Source: Sporothrix humicola (lineage: Eukaryota > Ascomycota > Sordariomycetes > Ophiostomatales > Ophiostomataceae). From it: a stretch of 64,000 nt of DNA. Positions 1-9,649 of the stretch are shown here, piece by piece. Location: NCBI GenBank assembly GCA_021396245.1, contig WNYE01000012.1:62001-126000 (forward strand), written 5' to 3'. Position 1 is the stretch's first letter, and each line of letters begins with the position of its first letter. The notes beneath the pieces are model-generated. The model ran no database searches, was not told where the DNA came from, and worked only from the letters and a program-made list of their open reading frames with translations. A program made the translations under genes and the position numbers.

Positions 1-1
1 C

Positions 2-2410
2 TCGCCGACACCGGCTTATGGGCAATTTCGGCGGGAAAACACCTGGCCAGCACAGGCCCACCCACCGCCAGGGAGCGGTGTCGGAAGCTACGAGGACCGG
101 GAGCGAGGCATTCCTATCAGAGAGAGGCAGCGAGACCGGGGATGGGAGAGAGAGTATGATCACGGCCGGGATTATGACGACCACGAAGAAGACTATGACG
201 ACCACCACGAGTACGAGTACGACCACCGCCACGACGACCGGGAATGGCAGCCGTCGGGCTCGCCGCGGACGCCAAGAACGGCTGGGATGGCCAGTGGAAG
301 CAGCCTAGGCGGGTCTTACGGGCGGAGAGAGCGGGAGCGCGAACGCGAACGCGAAAGAGACAGAGACCGTGATCGAGAACGGGAGAGAGAGCGCGACCGC
401 GACCGGGAAAAGGACCGCCGCGCCAAGGAACGGGAGGTCCGTGAACGGGAAAAGGCCCGGGAGCAAAAGCTGGAGAGAGAACGGGAAGAGCGAGAGCGCC
501 AGCGGGACCGTGATGTCTGCCGTCAGCGCATACGGTATGCCGCACAAAACTACCCGCGCCGGCTGCGGGCGTACTTGATGCCCATCCTTCAGAACGCGCA
601 GGCCTTGGAACACGCCACGGATATCTTTATGAAGTTTGACAGGGACCCTCGCTACCTGACAAGCAGCTCTGCTACCCTGCTAGAAAGCTTGACAAAAATC
701 GCAGAGGACCGGTCAGCTGGCGGCAATGGAACGGGACTCGATGACCCGCCGCCCTCGACAGACGAATCGTCAGAAGACATTACCACGACAGAAGAGAGCA
801 GCGCCCTAGAGGACTCTGAGACAGCCGCCGAATCGATGAGCTCTGATCCCGATTCGGACGATGACGAGCAGCAGTTTGGTGCGTTTAACAACGGCGGAGA
901 TATGCCTCACTTTAGCAGCCGGCGGTCGAGCATGGCCAACGGTAGCGTCACTGGCATCGGTTCGCGGAGACGGAGCAGTGCCGGCCATCGCCACAGTGGC
1001 AGCGGTGCTGACCACCAGCGCAAGGGCTCAAACAGCACCACGACCGGTCCCACCTCGACCACGGGCTCCTCTGGCGGCGGCCCGCCTCCGTTTATGCACT
1101 GGAACGGCTTCCGTCCCTATGCCCTCAGCAAAAACACCGAGAGCGTCAACGACCGCCGCAAGTCGTTGCTGGCTCTGTCTCAAATCTTTCCTCTGTTGCC
1201 ATCCCTTGGCATCGACACGGAGGGCAACGGCGGACGTGCGCGGCTGACTGCCCGCCAGTACTTGATCGAGTTGCTCCGTGCCCTCCAACCCAAGGATTAC
1301 CGCGCCTACTTCCGGGCATCTGCTCGTGTCATTCTGTTCCCCGAGGGTGGCAGCATCGTGTCCCGCAGCCAACCCCCTGACGAGTCGGCCCTCGAGGCTT
1401 TGGAGCGCCAGCTGCTGGGCACGGCCAAGTTTGTGCCTGGTGTAATGACCACGCCCTCAACCACTGCGCCCATGATGGCCTGCCTGACCTACTCGTCGGC
1501 CAACCATGGCACCATTACACTGTATCGCCTCGACATGTCCGGTAGCAGCAGCGAAGGTTTCCCGCGCCGTATCACGCCCGTGTCTGCCATGGTGGCCGTG
1601 CCCAAGGAGTTGTTGAGGAGAACAGCGCGGTCGATGCCGCCGTCGCGCCGCACTGTCCTTAAAGTCGCTGCCATTGTGCCCAACAGCTCTGACAAGAAAA
1701 AGTCGGACGAAAAGAAGAGCAGCCGTGCTGGACGCAGTGCCAGCATCAGCGAAGACAAGGAGAGCTCATTTGGCAATGATGGCAAGACCAAGGATGAGGA
1801 CAAGGAGGCCGAGAAAGAGCGCTTCAAGCCACGCTGGATCTCTCTACCCCAGGAAACGGTGGCACCGACGCTTGGGTATACTCCGACTGTCGACGCGCCC
1901 GCCTTGTCGCCCCAACTCATCAACGCCTTGGGTCTGCCGCTCGAATGTCGCACCCTGTCGGACGGGACCCAAGTGAACACCATCAACGCCACCCTGCCGG
2001 CCATGATGGCCTGGCTGCATGTGCGGTCGTCGTACTTGACGGGCATGGAAATGTCGGGTCCAGAACTGCATCGGCCCGCCGCCGCGTCGGTCAGCAAGAA
2101 CGAGCGTGAGCGAGAGCGGGAGCGGGAGAGGGAGCGTCCTGAAAAGACGTCGCCGTCCAAAAACCGAGACCGCCGTGACCGTGACCGTGATCGTGAACGT
2201 GAGCGTGAACGTGACTATGACGACAACGCTTCCGTGTCGACCTCCACGACAGCCCAGCCTTCTCGTGGCCGTCTCCGCCGGGTTGTCCGCTGGCAGCACG
2301 GCCCCACGGCGCACGACCACGACGGCCGCGAGCCGACAATTGTTGTCCTACACCCGAGCCGCGGCGACTGGGTGACGGCGCCCGTCCTTTGGGCTGAAGG
2401 GAAGGAGTAG
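2..2410 (+). CDS. Charged low-complexity fungal protein, 5'-partial
   Basis: The frame is already open at base 2 with no stop, so the gene begins upstream of the window; 802 residues are visible, ending at TAG (2408-2410). I do not recognise the family. Visible layout: an Asp/His/Tyr-rich segment (about residues 55-85), a long Arg-Glu/Arg-Asp alternating tract (about 105-170), a short helical-looking segment rich in Tyr, Arg and Leu (about 175-225), an acidic Ser/Glu stretch (about 245-295), Ser/Gly linkers, then two more ordered blocks (about 360-545 and 610-690) and a second Arg-Glu/Arg-Asp tract (about 700-740). RE/RD tracts are common in nuclear RNA-processing proteins, but that is only an analogy. 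The in-frame ATG at 287 lies inside the reading frame and need not be the start. No intron is apparent in the visible part. Confidence 0.8.
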   Translation, partial: SPTPAYGQFRRENTWPAQAHPPPGSGVGSYEDRERGIPIRERQRDRGWEREYDHGRDYDDHEEDYDDHHEYEYDHRHDDREWQPSGSPRTPRTAGMASGSSLGGSYGRRERERERERERDRDRDRERERERDRDREKDRRAKEREVREREKAREQKLEREREERERQRDRDVCRQRIRYAAQNYPRRLRAYLMPILQNAQALEHATDIFMKFDRDPRYLTSSSATLLESLTKIAEDRSAGGNGTGLDDPPPSTDESSEDITTTEESSALEDSETAAESMSSDPDSDDDEQQFGAFNNGGDMPHFSSRRSSMANGSVTGIGSRRRSSAGHRHSGSGADHQRKGSNSTTTGPTSTTGSSGGGPPPFMHWNGFRPYALSKNTESVNDRRKSLLALSQIFPLLPSLGIDTEGNGGRARLTARQYLIELLRALQPKDYRAYFRASARVILFPEGGSIVSRSQPPDESALEALERQLLGTAKFVPGVMTTPSTTAPMMACLTYSSANHGTITLYRLDMSGSSSEGFPRRITPVSAMVAVPKELLRRTARSMPPSRRTVLKVAAIVPNSSDKKKSDEKKSSRAGRSASISEDKESSFGNDGKTKDEDKEAEKERFKPRWISLPQETVAPTLGYTPTVDAPALSPQLINALGLPLECRTLSDGTQVNTINATLPAMMAWLHVRSSYLTGMEMSGPELHRPAAASVSKNERERERERERERPEKTSPSKNRDRRDRDRDRERERERDYDDNASVSTSTTAQPSRGRLRRVVRWQHGPTAHDHDGREPTIVVLHPSRGDWVTAPVLWAEGKE

Positions 2411-4103
2411 CAGCTAACGATGGCGTATTCATTATGATGTGTCTCAACGTTTAGTTTCCTTTGTTTTTCTTCATGGGAGGCGCACTGATACGTACCATTT
2501 GGACGTTTTAACAAGATTGTATCTCTGGGTCTGGCTTTTGTCTTCTTTTCGCTTCTATTTAGCATCTACAGATATTTACGTTATTTAATGAACCGATATT
2601 AGCAAGACATTTGGAACCAAACGAGGACCCGACTTACTGTTGTTCTTAATGTATTATGACGATTGCCGCCAGTCCAATGATGCTTTTAAGCATGTGTAGA
2701 AGAACCATTGTGACGGCGTTTGTATACGATAAGTATCTGAAAATGAACAAATGTTTTAATTTTAACCGAGTGTATATATAGTATGTTGTTGAACTTGATG
2801 TTGTAGAAGTAAAGTCCAATTCCAGTCCGTCGTACTCTTGACTCATGTAGGTAGACTTGTGCTAAGATTAGCGAAAGTGGCCTGTGTTGCGCATTCAATC
2901 ATCATAAAATACTATTTACACTGTCCTCTTTTTTATTAACAATCAACAATCTGTTTCCGTCAACATTACTCCAATAGTGGCTTGAAAACAAACTTCTGTC
3001 GTTCTGTAATTCAAAACAAATGTTATTTTTACAATGATTGTCATTGCCCGTGTGTTCTTTCTGTCAATACTGCTCGAGATTCCACATTGTTCCCACTTTT
3101 AACGGTCTGTGCTGCTGTTGTGCAGTTCTTTTCTCTTCAACTCAATCCAACAGAGCCTCATTCTATCAGTGTCGTCAACACGAGTCGTGTAAATTGAGTA
3201 GCTCATGTTAAAAGAGACCAGAAGGACAAAAGAACAAAAGGACGTGGGGATGGCTAGGTTCCCTGTCAGGAAAACATACCTATTTGACATTTTTGTCGTC
3301 TGTCAGTGGCCCTCCTTTGACCCCTCTCGAGGGCTCCTCAAGACCCGGGGTCAGGAAGCTAAGGCGGGGTGTAAGCGTGCCTGGGAAGAATCTCCCGCGA
3401 GACCGAGCTTTTTATTGGGCCTTTTTGGGCTGTTTTGGGCATCTCTTTTCCGCCAACACTGGTGTTCTCCAAGTTTCCCCCCAACATCAGGATGCGGAGA
3501 GGCCAGGAAATGTGTGGAGTGGAGAATGCTAGCGCGTGGCCGGAGTATCCTTTGGCTGTTTCTCCTTGTTTCTCCATGATCATGTCCCCTGTTTCGCGGG
3601 GTTTCTCTTGTTCTGTCACATTGCTTTGATTTCCACCACCTTTTTTTCGTATTCTTTCGTTTTTGCGTGACCGTTTCAATGCAGAAAAGAGATTCCATTC
3701 ACACACCCTCTTGCAGGTCCCCATTCTAATTTTGTGCTCCCCATTATTCCCCGTACTCCATCACAAAAGCCCGTAGAGGTTGTAAGGGCCAAACCAGCGA
3801 GTCACGACGATGCGAGCTATTTCCCGGGATAACAATAACCGTGGTCGACCATTGTTGATAATGTGGGAAAGCTTGCCTAGAAAAATGTAGAAGAAGTCGA
3901 CAAACTATATTTATTTATAAGTATCCTATACTCTGCTCTTCTTTTCTCTGTGATACTTTCTATTGTTCTCTCATTCTCTCGATCTCGACTTACACGATCC
4001 ATACTACCCTTCCGTCTCAAACCGTAATCCACCTCCACTACTACTTCAACCGCGTCTCCAAAAACAAGTTTCTTACAACACCTCTTCAAATCAACAAAAA
4101 AAA
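2411..4103. other. Intergenic, 3' region of the first gene and promoter of the SDR gene
   Basis: About 1.7 kb without a supportable gene. The short frames present have no family resemblance and no coding-like composition. The last 200 bases before the SDR start are CT-rich and end in an A-run, a usual fungal leader. Confidence 0.6.
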
Positions 4104-4904
4104 ATGTCCGGCCTCAAGGGCAGAGTCGTCGCCGTTTCGGGTGCTGCGTCGGGCATCGGCAAGGCCACGGCCAAGCACCTGTTCTCGCTCGGCGTCAACC
4201 TGTCGCTGACAGACAACCGCAAGGAGGCTCTGGATGCCGCCGTCGAGGAGATCAAGGCCGAGCCGCTCAAGGAGGGCGTTTCGGCCGCGCCCAAGGTCTA
4301 CGCCCGCGTCACCGACGTCCGCTCGTCCGCCGAGGTCAACGCCTGGATCGACGAGACCGTCAAGGAGCTGGGCGGCCTGGACGGCGCTGCCAACCTGGCC
4401 GGTGTCGTCGGCAAGCACATTGGCTTACACGACGTTACCGACCTGTCGGACGAGGAGTGGGCCTTTGTCAACGACATTAACCTGACGGGCGTCTTTTACG
4501 CGATGCGCGCCCAGCTGCGGGCCATGAAGAAGATTGGCGGCGGCACGCCCCGCAGCATCGTCAACGCCGCCAGCACGGCCGGCATCTCGGGCAACGCCAA
4601 GAACTCGAGCTACAGCGCCGCCAAGCACGGCGTCGTGGGTCTGACGCGCAGCGCGGCCAAGGAGGTCGGCCGCGACAACATCCGCGTCAATTGCGTGGCG
4701 CCCGGTGTCATCGACACGCCCATGGTCCAGACGCTGTTCAAGGAGCTGGCCGATGGCATCGAGAAGATTGTGCAGGAGCAGCAGGCCCTGGGCCGCCGCG
4801 CGAACCCGACCGAGGTCGGCAAGACCATTTCCTTCTTGCTCGGCGACGACTCGACCTTTATGACCGGCGCGGTTGTCAGCGTCGACGGCGGCGAGAAGTG
4901 CTAG
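4104..4904 (+). CDS. Short-chain dehydrogenase/reductase (SDR, FabG-like)
   Basis: A 266-residue NAD(P)-dependent oxidoreductase of the classical SDR family, without introns. The Rossmann glycine motif is S12-G-x3-G17-x-G19, with Ser in place of the usual Thr. The catalytic tetrad is complete: N126 in the INLTG motif, S157, Y170 and K174 (YSAAK). The N97-L-A-G turn and the P200-G exit motif fit as well. The length is that of a single-domain SDR. ATG 4104 follows an A-run; the frame is open upstream to 3963 but has no earlier ATG. The substrate cannot be told from sequence: the nearest classes are 3-oxoacyl-ACP reductase-like enzymes and polyketide or sugar-alcohol reductases. No biosynthetic partner genes lie next to it. 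It is probably cytosolic, as no targeting peptide is seen. Confidence 0.9.
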   Translation: MSGLKGRVVAVSGAASGIGKATAKHLFSLGVNLSLTDNRKEALDAAVEEIKAEPLKEGVSAAPKVYARVTDVRSSAEVNAWIDETVKELGGLDGAANLAGVVGKHIGLHDVTDLSDEEWAFVNDINLTGVFYAMRAQLRAMKKIGGGTPRSIVNAASTAGISGNAKNSSYSAAKHGVVGLTRSAAKEVGRDNIRVNCVAPGVIDTPMVQTLFKELADGIEKIVQEQQALGRRANPTEVGKTISFLLGDDSTFMTGAVVSVDGGEKC

Positions 4905-5044
4905 GTGCCGTGCATACTTCACGAGAACGTTTACAGTGTACATAGAATGAAAGGAATGATTGATTTATGATTCAAGTTATTCAAGTTAACTGATATGAAG
5001 CTCTGCTACCCTCACATGTCCTGAGATCTTGTTTCTCTTCACCC

Positions 5045-5875
5045 CTATGCCTGGATCTTTTGAAAGACGTCGGCCGCAAACTCGGGCACAGTCGGCATCA
5101 GCGAGTCCACCACGAACTCTTGCCGGTGAGACATGAAAGCTTTGGCACAATACAAGCTCACCATCTGCCGCAACGGCTCCTTCCCAATGGTCCGTGTATT
5201 GGCATAGCAGAAGCGAACAAGATCAGCAAGTGTGATGAGGGTATCCTTACTGACTTCGAAAAGGTTGAGCATCCGATGCAGTTTACGCAGAGCCAGTTTG
5301 CAGAGAGTATCGATGCCGTGGTAGTCTCCAAAGGCGTACATCTGAGCATGTATGGTCAGATTATCGCCTTTGACTTTGGCGTTGGACGGCCAGTCGCTCA
5401 AACTGTGATTGCACGTGTTGTCAGGGCAATCCGTGACAAATCTCCTAGAGGAACTGGATTTTCTGCCGCAATAATAATCATCGTCATCATATTCAAACGA
5501 CGACGAAGTATTTTTGTTCTGATTCTTGGTCGTCTTATCCTCATTTGGCTTGTCATAGGCCGAGATATAGTCGCCTGTGTATGCAAACATGGCAAAACAA
5601 GTGAAAGTTTCCACCTTAGTGTCGGTCCAATCGGCACATTGTTCTTTGGCCTCCTTCATGTCGCCATTGACGAGTACTTTGAGGACGTCGGACTGAGCAC
5701 TAACGAGGCCTGAATGGAGATAGAACACTTTCTGTTCAGAGCCAACAATGAACTTGAATGACGGATGCGATGTGATCCTGAAGAATGAAAGTGGTTAGCA
5801 ATAATGAGGATAATATTGAGAGCGTTCTGTTTGAGTTCAGTGAGTGCCATACGCCTCATAATAAGCGGAGTCCAT
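5045..5875 (-). CDS. BTB/POZ domain protein
   Basis: Spliced model of 251 residues: exon 1 5875-5853 (23 nt), intron 5852-5778 (75 nt, GTATGG...TTCAG with a TGCTAAC branch site), exon 2 5777-5045. The join yields a typical BTB start: a short leader, then an SHPSFKFIVG-like strand, HSGLVSAQSDVLKVL, and a later AYTGDY turn, as in fungal BTB proteins that dimerise or act as Cullin-3 adaptors. After about residue 95 an Asp/Tyr/Ser-rich insert (about 110-150) interrupts the fold, followed by a helical part matching the usual pattern (DLVRFCYANT, then a C-terminal helix). Without the short first exon the frame has no ATG near the domain start, which supports the join. The role and partner are unknown; many fungal genomes carry tens of such genes. 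Confidence 0.8.
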
Positions 5876-6275
5876 TGCAACGCGTCAATGTGCTGTAGCT
5901 TTGGGAGAGATATGGAGTTTGCGAGTACCCTATTTCGTAGAGGTGAGTTCATATGAAACATAAAAAGGCAAAGAAGGATAAAATCTGTTTCCTTCGGCTT
6001 GGCCGTGAGTGATGCTATATATATACACACAAGTTAGGAGATGCCGTTTGAATTCACTTAATCCTTTTTCTGCAAACGCTGTGAACCGCAAACTAAGCAT
6101 ATGAAGCTGAACGTGCATTCTGAGACAGAACCACAATTTTCATTTTTCATCCTCTTCGTTTGCAAGTGCAACCAACTTGTGAGTATGGGAAGAATATTTC
6201 TTGTTAAACGTCTTGTATTGGGTATCCTGGCTATGAATATGCTGGTGTTGTTTGGTTAACTTCTGTTTGGCGATG
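5876..6275. other. Intergenic between the BTB and PPCDC genes
   Basis: About 400 bases, AT-richer than the flanking coding DNA. It holds the promoter of the BTB gene and the 3' end of the PPCDC gene, which run in the same direction. I see no gene in it. Confidence 0.6.
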
Positions 6276-7141
6276 TCATGCCTGCTCCGGAAAGTATTCA
6301 GGCGACAGCTTCAGTCTATCACGGATAGCCAGCACGATACTTGTCCATTCGGCCATGCCTCCTTGGCCGACATCTCCACATGCGAGTCCTTTACTACAAG
6401 ATGTTAGTGACTGAAATGAACTAAAAGGGCAAGAAATTGCACTCACCTCTGCGGCACCAGTACTTCGTACCAGCCAGGAACCTCCTCCTCCTCCTCCTCT
6501 GGCTCTTCGGCATTCTGTGGCACTTCATCTCCTGGCAGCGGCTGTGCCTTGGTCTTCTTCTTCGGTTTCTTCTCGACGCCCCACGTGTACTGCAGCGTTG
6601 ACAGCTGCCTCGCCGTCAGCGGGTGCTTCCACATGGCCGTGTTCATGCTTGGCGCCACCAGGATCCGCTTGCCGACGGCCGGGTCCGTCTCCCACGCGCG
6701 GATCACGCTCGTCAGCAGCGTGTCGCACAGCCCGTTGGTCACCTTGGCCAGCAGGTTGGCCGACATGGGGGCGACCACCAGCAGGTGTGCCCATCGCCGG
6801 AGTTCGATATGGAGGATCGGGGCACCCCGCGTCCATGGCGGGTTCCACTCGTCGGCATCGCCAACATAAACGGCGTCAACATTCGGCAGCCCTCTCAGAG
6901 ACTCCGAGTCGACGGGCGGCTGCTCGTCGGCCTGTCCCTGCAAAAATTGGGCGGCGTTGGGTGTCAGGATGACACGGATGGACAGCTTGTCGCTGGGAAC
7001 GTTCCGAAAGGCGGCGGCAATGAGCGGCAGCTTGATGGTGGCGACGGAGCCACTGGCGGCGAGCAGCAGGTGGATCTTGCCGTCGTTGCTGGCGGCAGCG
7101 ACCTCGGCCGCCGCCGACGGTCTTTGTGGTTGTGCAGGCAT
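6276..7141 (-). CDS. Phosphopantothenoylcysteine decarboxylase (PPCDC / Hal3-family flavoprotein)
   Basis: Spliced model of 270 residues: exon 1 7141-6447, intron 6446-6394 (53 nt, GTGAGT, CACTAAC branch, TAG), exon 2 6393-6276. PPCDC decarboxylates 4'-phospho-N-pantothenoylcysteine to 4'-phosphopantetheine in CoA synthesis. The flavoprotein landmarks are present: GSVATIK near 31-37, catalytic His111 in ILHIELRRWA, APMSAN (124-129), PSMNTAMW (164-171), and Cys237 in the ACGD motif, which exon 2 supplies. A Lys-rich then Glu-rich insert (about 191-221) sits before the last strand. Having both His and Cys in one chain fits a self-sufficient homotrimer, unlike the split Hal3/Cab3 arrangement of budding yeast. 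Retaining the intron would end translation at once and lose Cys237 (see findings). ATG 7141 is the first in frame. Confidence 0.92.
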
Positions 7142-7555
7142 TGTGTATTTGCAGGCGTAGCTGTGAGATTAATTTCCCATGATGTTGTCGTGAGAAAACA
7201 TGAATGAGTCTTCACCCTCGATGTATTTATAATAATCTCCGATGAAGTAACGTCCCGCCCTGAAACGGCCGAAGTGCCCGCTGTAGCGCCGCCGGATTAG
7301 CGAGCTACCAGAATCGTCTATGAGATGACTAACTCCGGTCACGTGGACTTACTTACACGCGACCTGCACCCAACTCACGTCACCATCTTGCTTTATTTCT
7401 CTGTTCACTTCTCAGTTTTGTAAGTGTCCTTTATCTCCATTCGTAATGCGTTATGCGATGATCTATGGAAACATACATCGCTAGTAAATGAGGTGTTTTG
7501 TACTGCAAAACCCAAGCCAAGAACCAAAAATGAATACTCGAAAAACGCCAATGAT
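7142..7555. other. Intergenic, promoter of PPCDC
   Basis: About 410 bases between two minus-strand genes, holding the 5' region of PPCDC and the 3' end of the Ysc84-like gene. No gene is visible. Confidence 0.6.
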
Positions 7556-9649
7556 CTATGCCTCAACAGCCTTGTCTGAAGCCTTGTCGGTCTTGTCTGT
7601 GGACTCCTTCTCCGTAGTCTCCGTCTCAGTCTTGTCCTTAATCTTGTCTTCTGTCATCTCCTTGGCCCCTTCGTCAGAGTTTACTTCAATTTTCTCCTCC
7701 GCCGTCTCTGTCGCTTCCTTAAATTCGTCGTCAGACTTATCCTCGAGCTTATCCTCGGCCTTGACTGATTCTTTGTCTGACTCTTTCTCTGTCTCCTTCT
7801 CAGAAACCACCTCCGACTTTACAAGGGATTCCTCACTTGAAGTGGCCTCTTTCTTCTCAGTCTCTTCACTCTTCTCTTCAGTCTTGGAGGTTTCCGCTGT
7901 TGAGACCTCAGACACAGCCTTCTCTTCATTCTTCACCTCGTCCTTCTCAGTCTTCTTCACATCGTCAATGCTGTCCTCAATTGCAATGTCGTCAAACTTC
8001 TCCTTCTTCACTTCGTGGAAATCGCCGCCGTTCAGGTTGACTTCCTCGAAATCCCCGGCGGGTTTGGCAACAGCACTCCGTGGAGGCAGTGGCGGCGGTG
8101 GGCCCTTAGGCAGGACCACCTGTCTGACTTCCTCATGGTATGGGTTTCCCGTCTCACCCGTCCATGGGTTCGTGCCAATAGCAATTCCGCGTGTCTCTAA
8201 GCTGTCCGAATCGATTTGCGGTGCGTCAGGAACGTCCTCATAGATGCTCCGTTCTTCGTCCTCGTCGATCGCCTCGGGCACGACCAGGCCCAACGAGTTG
8301 TTGCTGATTTCTTTCTGGCGTTCCTTTTCTCGTAGCGCCTCACGTTCGCGTTCGGCTTCCGCCGCGTCGTCCGTGGCCCATTGTGCCTTGATGGCTTCAG
8401 CGTCTGGGTGAGGCTCAACCAGCACCGGATCTGTCTGGGTGGCCATGTCCACCATCGGCACGATCGGTCGTCGGTCCATGCTCCACCGCTGGCTCAGACT
8501 GCTCTCCGTGCGCCGGTGGCTGTTGTGGAACGCGTTGTAGACAGGGCTCTTGGGGCTCGGGTTAAAGGCAAACTGCTGGCTTGCTGGTCGGGATTGTGTG
8601 GCCGCCTCGCGGATCTCGAATCCTTCTTTTTCGAGAGCCAGAACACCATACGGGTCGGGGTCTTCGGGGTCGGGCACACCAAAAATGGTGCCTGGTGCGT
8701 CAATTTCGACATCTCCGGGCGCGGGTTGGCCCTCGAGCTCGTCCATCAGCTCCTCGTCGACATCGGTCCGTCCTTCGGCCGCTTTCAGCGTTTCCAATAG
8801 CATCGCCACCTCGGGCGGCCGGTGCCGCACTTTGCCCTTCAAGATATCGACTGCGCTAATCTCCTGGTTGTAGAACCGCTTGTTCTCGTCGGTCCGCTCG
8901 ATAATGACTGTGCCGTCGACTTGGACACCTGCGTAGAAACCGCGCGACTTGAGGTATGTAAAGACGGGCCGGTTGGCCTCCTTCCACTTGCCGTCGTTCT
9001 CAAGCACGCCGCCTGCGCCCACGGGGCCCGCCACGGCACTGATTTCGCCGCCCAGAGTCGCTCTGAGTTTCGTAAAGGATTCCAATGCTTTTCGGTTGTT
9101 GATCACCAGCACGCAGTCGTAGATATCGACGCCCACCAAGAATCCCAGGCCCGCCGTGTGCAGCATGATGCCCGACGGCTCGGACCAGGTGCCGTCTTCC
9201 TTGCGCGCAACCAGCACGCCCGATCCACCGGCGCCGGAGATCCAGAGACCCGTGCGCATTGTTGTAAAGATGGCGAGGCCGACGGCCTTTTGGATCACTT
9301 TTTGTGGGATTTTCTTGATCACCCTCTGCTTCGCTTTCGGACCGTCGCGATCGGGGCCGGTGGGCCGTTCAACTTCCGTATAAAATCCATCCTCTGTAGT
9401 TTGTTAGTGGTGTTATTTCTGCCTGCTACGCATGGAGGACTTACTGCAAAACGACCGCAAAATCCGGGCGGCCTTGTCGCTTTCCTTGTCGAGGGTGGTC
9501 GGCCAGAACGCCTCGCTGCCGATACGATTCGAAAGCCGATTGACCGGCGCGCCAAGCTTGTCGGCCCAGCCCCAGACCTTGTCGAACCCCTGCTTGCTCT
9601 TGGTCTTGGTCGTATCCCACGACGGTACCTTGGACTTGACCTTTTCCAT
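7556..9649 (-). CDS. Ysc84-like SYLF-domain protein (actin patch / lipid binding)
   Basis: Spliced model of 680 residues: exon 1 9649-9445, intron 9444-9394 (51 nt, GTAAGT, CACTAAC branch, CAG), exon 2 9393-7556. The join gives a continuous N-terminus (ILRSFC then KDGFYTEVERP) leading into the SYLF/DUF500 domain (about residues 90-310), recognisable by PQKVIQKAVGLAIFTTMRTG, the Gly-rich SGAGGSGVLVAR, LVGVDIYDCVLVINN and GAGG segments. In yeast Ysc84 and animal SH3YL1 this domain binds phosphoinositides and actin and acts in endocytosis. No SH3 domain is seen: the rest is a disordered region with Pro-rich patches (LPKGPPPPLPPR, a possible SH3 ligand) and a roughly 150-residue Glu/Lys/Ser/Thr tail. 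So this is the SYLF-plus-disordered-tail form common in filamentous fungi. It is likely cytosolic at cortical patches. Confidence 0.9.

Noticed and set aside
3963..4103. N-terminal extension of the SDR protein
   Set aside because: The frame is open to 3963 but has no ATG before 4104, and the SDR fold begins normally at 4104.
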